Source: Ophiostoma sp. CBS 140.51 (lineage: Eukaryota > Ascomycota > Sordariomycetes > Ophiostomatales > Ophiostomataceae). From it: a stretch of DNA of 64,000 nt. Position numbers and translations under genes: made by a program. Location of the stretch: positions 151,036 to 215,035 of the forward strand of contig JANSLP010000028.1 of assembly GCA_029298735.1 (NCBI GenBank), written 5' to 3'. Shown piece after piece: positions 60,773 to 64,000 of this stretch (position 1 is its first letter; each line of letters begins with the position of its first letter). The notes beneath the pieces are model-generated. The model saw only the letters and a program-made list of their open reading frames with translations, was not told the origin of the DNA and searched no databases.

Positions 60773-63265
60773 TTAACACCGTTCAAATACACGATACAAG
60801 CCCTTCAAGTTCGCGACCTCGATAAGGCCGGCCTGCATCAGCGTCGTCGTGCAAATCAACCGCGTCTTGAAGGCCGGGAAGAAGACGTGCTCGACGGCAT
60901 GCTGGACATGCACACGCCGAGCCCTTGTATCTTCGTCGAGTTCTTCCTCGTCGTCGGCTGCTGTCTCGACCTCACACTCGTCTCCCTCTTTCCCTTTGCC
61001 CTTCTTCAATGCCTTCCGCTGCTTCTGCCGCTGCCGTTCTTCATTGATAATGGGTACTTTCTCCGGCACGTAAAAGCTTGCCAGTTCCCTCAACAAAGTG
61101 TCAAAGCACCCATTCTCGTCATTCCAGCGCACACGCGGACCCAGTCTCAACAAAAACTGCGGAAGCTTCGCCAGCGGTGGTGTATACCCCTTGATCAGCA
61201 GTGGGATGCTCAGCAGCTCACCCGTCGGTGTCACTTCCAGCGAGAAATACTCTTGCAGCATCTGCCGGCGCTCAATCAGTTGCGCAGCAACGGCTTCGAC
61301 AGCTTCATCGGCATCTGGGTCATCGTTGTCGTTGTCGTTGTCGTCGTCGTCGTCGTCGTTTTGCCCGCCATCACCAAATTCGCCCCTATCATGCTTAAAC
61401 GCCATGCGCAACATCTGCCGCAAATCAAGAGGCGGACTAAACCGAATAACACCAAAGTTGCCAAAGTCGTTCAGCCCAATCTGGTAAAACAGCTCAAAGC
61501 ACGCACGGCCATAGTCCACCAGGTACAGCTTGACACCGCTCTGAATCGCAGCCAGCCGCCGGCGCTCGTCGACGATGCCCACAAAGCTGTAGCTCTTGAA
61601 GATCTCGGTGAGCTCACTGTGTGAATTTTCCACGACAGCCTCCTTGAGCTCTCGGACGCTCTTGAGCCAGTTGACAGTCGCCTCACGGTCAACGACTTCG
61701 TAGTTTGCAGCAGCAGCATTCGCATTCGATCGACTCCGTACTGCAACGACATCGCCGTCAGCAGCCGCACTGGTACCACCTCGTCCCCTAGAAGACCCCG
61801 GCGTAGATGGTGACATGTGAACCACAGTCGGCCCCGAGGGTGCAAACATGCTCGTAATCTTGCGCATATTCGTGTCGGTGCGGACAAGGTTGTTTTCGTA
61901 TGGACGTGCGGGTGTCTTTCTCATAGCAGCCGCCAGAGACGTGCCCGATTTGGGTGTGGGTGCCGGACTGCTTGTGACATTATTACTGCGAGACCCTGCT
62001 GTTGGCAACAGTGTTTGTGTCGAGAATGTACGACTGGTGTCGACCTCGGCGAGTTTTGAACTAATGTGCTCGCAGATCGCTCGAGTGATCTCGTCTTCAT
62101 TGAGGAAATTGACTTCGCGCTTGGTCGGATGGACGTTGACATCAACCCGCTGGGGGTCAATCTCCAAACTGAGATAAACAAAGGGGTGGCTGTTCTTGGG
62201 AAGATAGGTCGAGTAGGTCTCGTCGAGTGCCTTGCGAATGTTGGTTGAGTCGACACTGCGGCCATTGATAAACAAGAGCAGTGTCGTTCGCTTCATGCTG
62301 AAGTTGGCATTTGTGGCCCAACCGCGCGCCTTGAATCCCCAGCGACTATCTTCCGTCTCAAAGGAAAGCAGTTCACTCGTCACAGCACCGCCGTAGATAT
62401 GCCGGATCCGGTCCACGGTACTTGCCGCCGCCTGCACCGAGATACTCGCAGACGACTCGCCGTGTTTCTTGCAGGCAAACGCTACATGGCTGCAGTGGAC
62501 GGCATAACGTCCCAACATATCGACAATCTTGTTGTACTCATCTGACGTCGATCGAAAGGCACGGCGGCGTGTAGGTACATTGTAGAAGAGGTCCTCGACG
62601 GTGATTTGTGTACCCTGTCGGCCCGCAACGCGTCTCGGTTCCGTCCCTTGACCTGGCTTCGTAGGTGCCAGCTTTCCAGCTTCGTAATACGCTCTCCATG
62701 CTGACTCAGAGTCTTTTGTCCGCGTCGTGACGGTCAAGTGTGCAATGTGGCTGATACTGGCCAAAGCCTCGCCTCGGAACCCATAGGTATTGATAGACTC
62801 GAGGTCTTCAAACTTTTGCAGCTTGGACGTCGTGAAGCGCTCACACAAAATGGGTAGGTCTTCCTTCTATCTGGATGTTAGATATCAACCTCACTCTCCA
62901 AAGTTTAACCACCAGCATCTTCCACTTACATCGATACCACAGCCATTGTCTGTGATTTGCAGTAGCTTCAGGCCGCCATCCTTGACCAGGACTTCGAGCA
63001 TTGTCGATCCAGCATCGACCGCATTCTCAACCAGCTCCTTCAGGGCATGGACGGGAGCAATGATGATCTCACCGGCAGCAATCTTGTTGACCACATTCGG
63101 GTCCAATGCCTGTGTCGGATGTCAGTCCTCTGGCTGCCAATGGAAAGAAAAGGGACAACTCAATCTTACCTGGATCCGGCGTGGGACAGAACTGTCAACT
63201 GAAGCATCGTCTTCGGCCTTTCTTTTGACGCCCCTTGGCGATTCAGCATCAGAAGCCGCATCCAT
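60773..63265 (-). CDS. MLH1: DNA mismatch repair ATPase MLH1
   Basis: Three exons: 63265..63170, 63109..62930 and 62866..60773, giving 789 residues. MLH1 pairs with PMS1/MLH3 in nuclear mismatch repair and meiotic crossing over. The GHKL ATPase motifs are intact: [10 protein letters not shown] with catalytic Glu 60 and Mg-binding Asn 61, DNGCGID at 86-92 (ending exon 2), and GFRGEAL at 121-127. MutL N-terminal features continue with [12 protein letters not shown] and FINGRSVDS, then [10 protein letters not shown] Ser/Thr/Pro-rich linker follows (about 370-480). The C-terminal interaction part ends in the conserved FERC. Odd: about 32 residues precede the usual start of the ATPase, with a basic GVKRKAEDD patch, and an Asp/Asn run sits near 575-600. 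Introns have GTAAG donors. Confidence 0.96.
61311..61362 (-). repeat. Asp/Asn-coding GAC/AAC triplet run within MLH1
   Basis: Repeated GAC and AAC codons encode an acidic Asp/Asn run in the C-terminal half of MLH1, in frame. It appears as an insertion in a region where other MLH1 proteins have a shorter loop (family knowledge, not aligned here). Confidence 0.7.
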
Positions 63266-64000
63266 TGTCGCTAGCACCCCGCCTCACCGGATTTGAAATT
63301 CAGATGTGTTTCTCTGTGCCACTCTGCGCTCAAATCTTGACGTGCTGCTTGTCTTCCAGCCTCAGGGTGTATCCTGTGCAAGATAGAGAAGCCGAGTAAA
63401 TTGGTAGAATTATTTGCTTCCCGTTTCGTACTTTCTTCGCCGATTTGTCACATCAGAGGCAAGAGGATGTCAGTCGCGCTTGCCGCCACTTACCGTACCA
63501 AAACGCGTCGCCCCTGAGGTGCCAACTCACGTGACTCTGAACAGGTAAAGTAGTACTAAAATCAATATTTGCACTATATATTTCACAGTAAAATAGAAGC
63601 CATGAGCAGTCGCATTAGTGCTTTTCCTCCACAGCAATGTATATTTAATGCCGTCTTTGCACAGGACTTCGTGGTGGTGATAATTTATATTTTTTTACTC
63701 GCGTTTGTCCTTTTGGTATCCTCCTCTAGCTAATGTCTATCCAATAAATTGCTGGCTTTTCTTTCTAGACTAACAGCAATGTCTCTCACGTAATATATTT
63801 TGCGCAAAGAGTTTCGTAATCTCTAAACAACTTTTGACAGGACGTAAAAAAATTGAACATCTGCCAAAATAAATATAATGAAAACCGCCTCAAGAAAAAT
63901 CAAATGATAAAAGGCAAGACGCCAAAACCAAGGGGACGAAGTGGATATGCAGGAGCTCAGGAGCTGGAGCTTCAGGAGAGCTTGAATGTTTAGCATTGTG
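63266..64000. other. Upstream flank of MLH1
   Basis: Promoter-side sequence of MLH1, becoming AT-rich after 63540. No open frame of note or RNA gene is seen. The next gene must lie outside the window. Confidence 0.5.

Overview
The window is nuclear DNA of a filamentous ascomycete (Pezizomycotina, most likely a Sordariomycete; lineage inferred from gene content and protein style, genus not resolved). The signs are short spliceosomal introns with GTRAGT-type donors and CTAAC/CTAAT branch points just before the acceptor, long pyrimidine-rich leaders, Ser/Gln/Pro-rich disordered protein segments, and orthologs of core fungal genes. There is no bacterial operon structure.

Twelve protein genes can be supported. 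Left part: a CSC1/OSCA-type mechanosensitive channel (minus), a salicylate-hydroxylase-like FAD monooxygenase (plus), a CYSTM stress-type mini-membrane protein (minus), the riboflavin reductase RIB7 (plus) and a four-exon Fcy2-type purine-cytosine permease (minus). A gap of about 12.5 kb follows, in which I can support no gene. Centre: a five-exon Zn2Cys6 transcription factor (plus) converges on a very large PAG1/Tao3/Furry-type cell morphogenesis protein (minus). Right part, after another gene-poor stretch of about 5.4 kb: NADPH-cytochrome P450 reductase (plus), a seven-exon two-RRM RNA-binding protein (plus), the RIO2 atypical kinase (minus), the proteasome subunit RPN1 (plus) and the mismatch-repair ATPase MLH1 (minus).

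The genes are mostly unrelated housekeeping functions: membrane mechanosensing and transport, flavin synthesis and flavoenzymes, polarity, ribosome maturation, proteolysis and DNA repair. They do not form a biosynthetic cluster. Strands alternate almost perfectly, giving five convergent pairs with short gaps (298 to 733 bp) and five divergent pairs, mostly with long gaps. The tightest divergent pair, RIO2/RPN1, shares a 903-bp promoter that carries three copies of an 8-bp motif.

Exon models were worked out by hand from splice consensus, frame continuity and family knowledge. I found no convincing tRNA, rRNA, CRISPR or intact mobile element, and nothing I would call a new biological system. 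The most useful leads are the split start codon context of the PAG1 gene, the GCGATAAG promoter cluster, tiny terminal exons in CPR and RPN1, a possible alternative C-terminus of the RRM protein, and the large gene-free interval.
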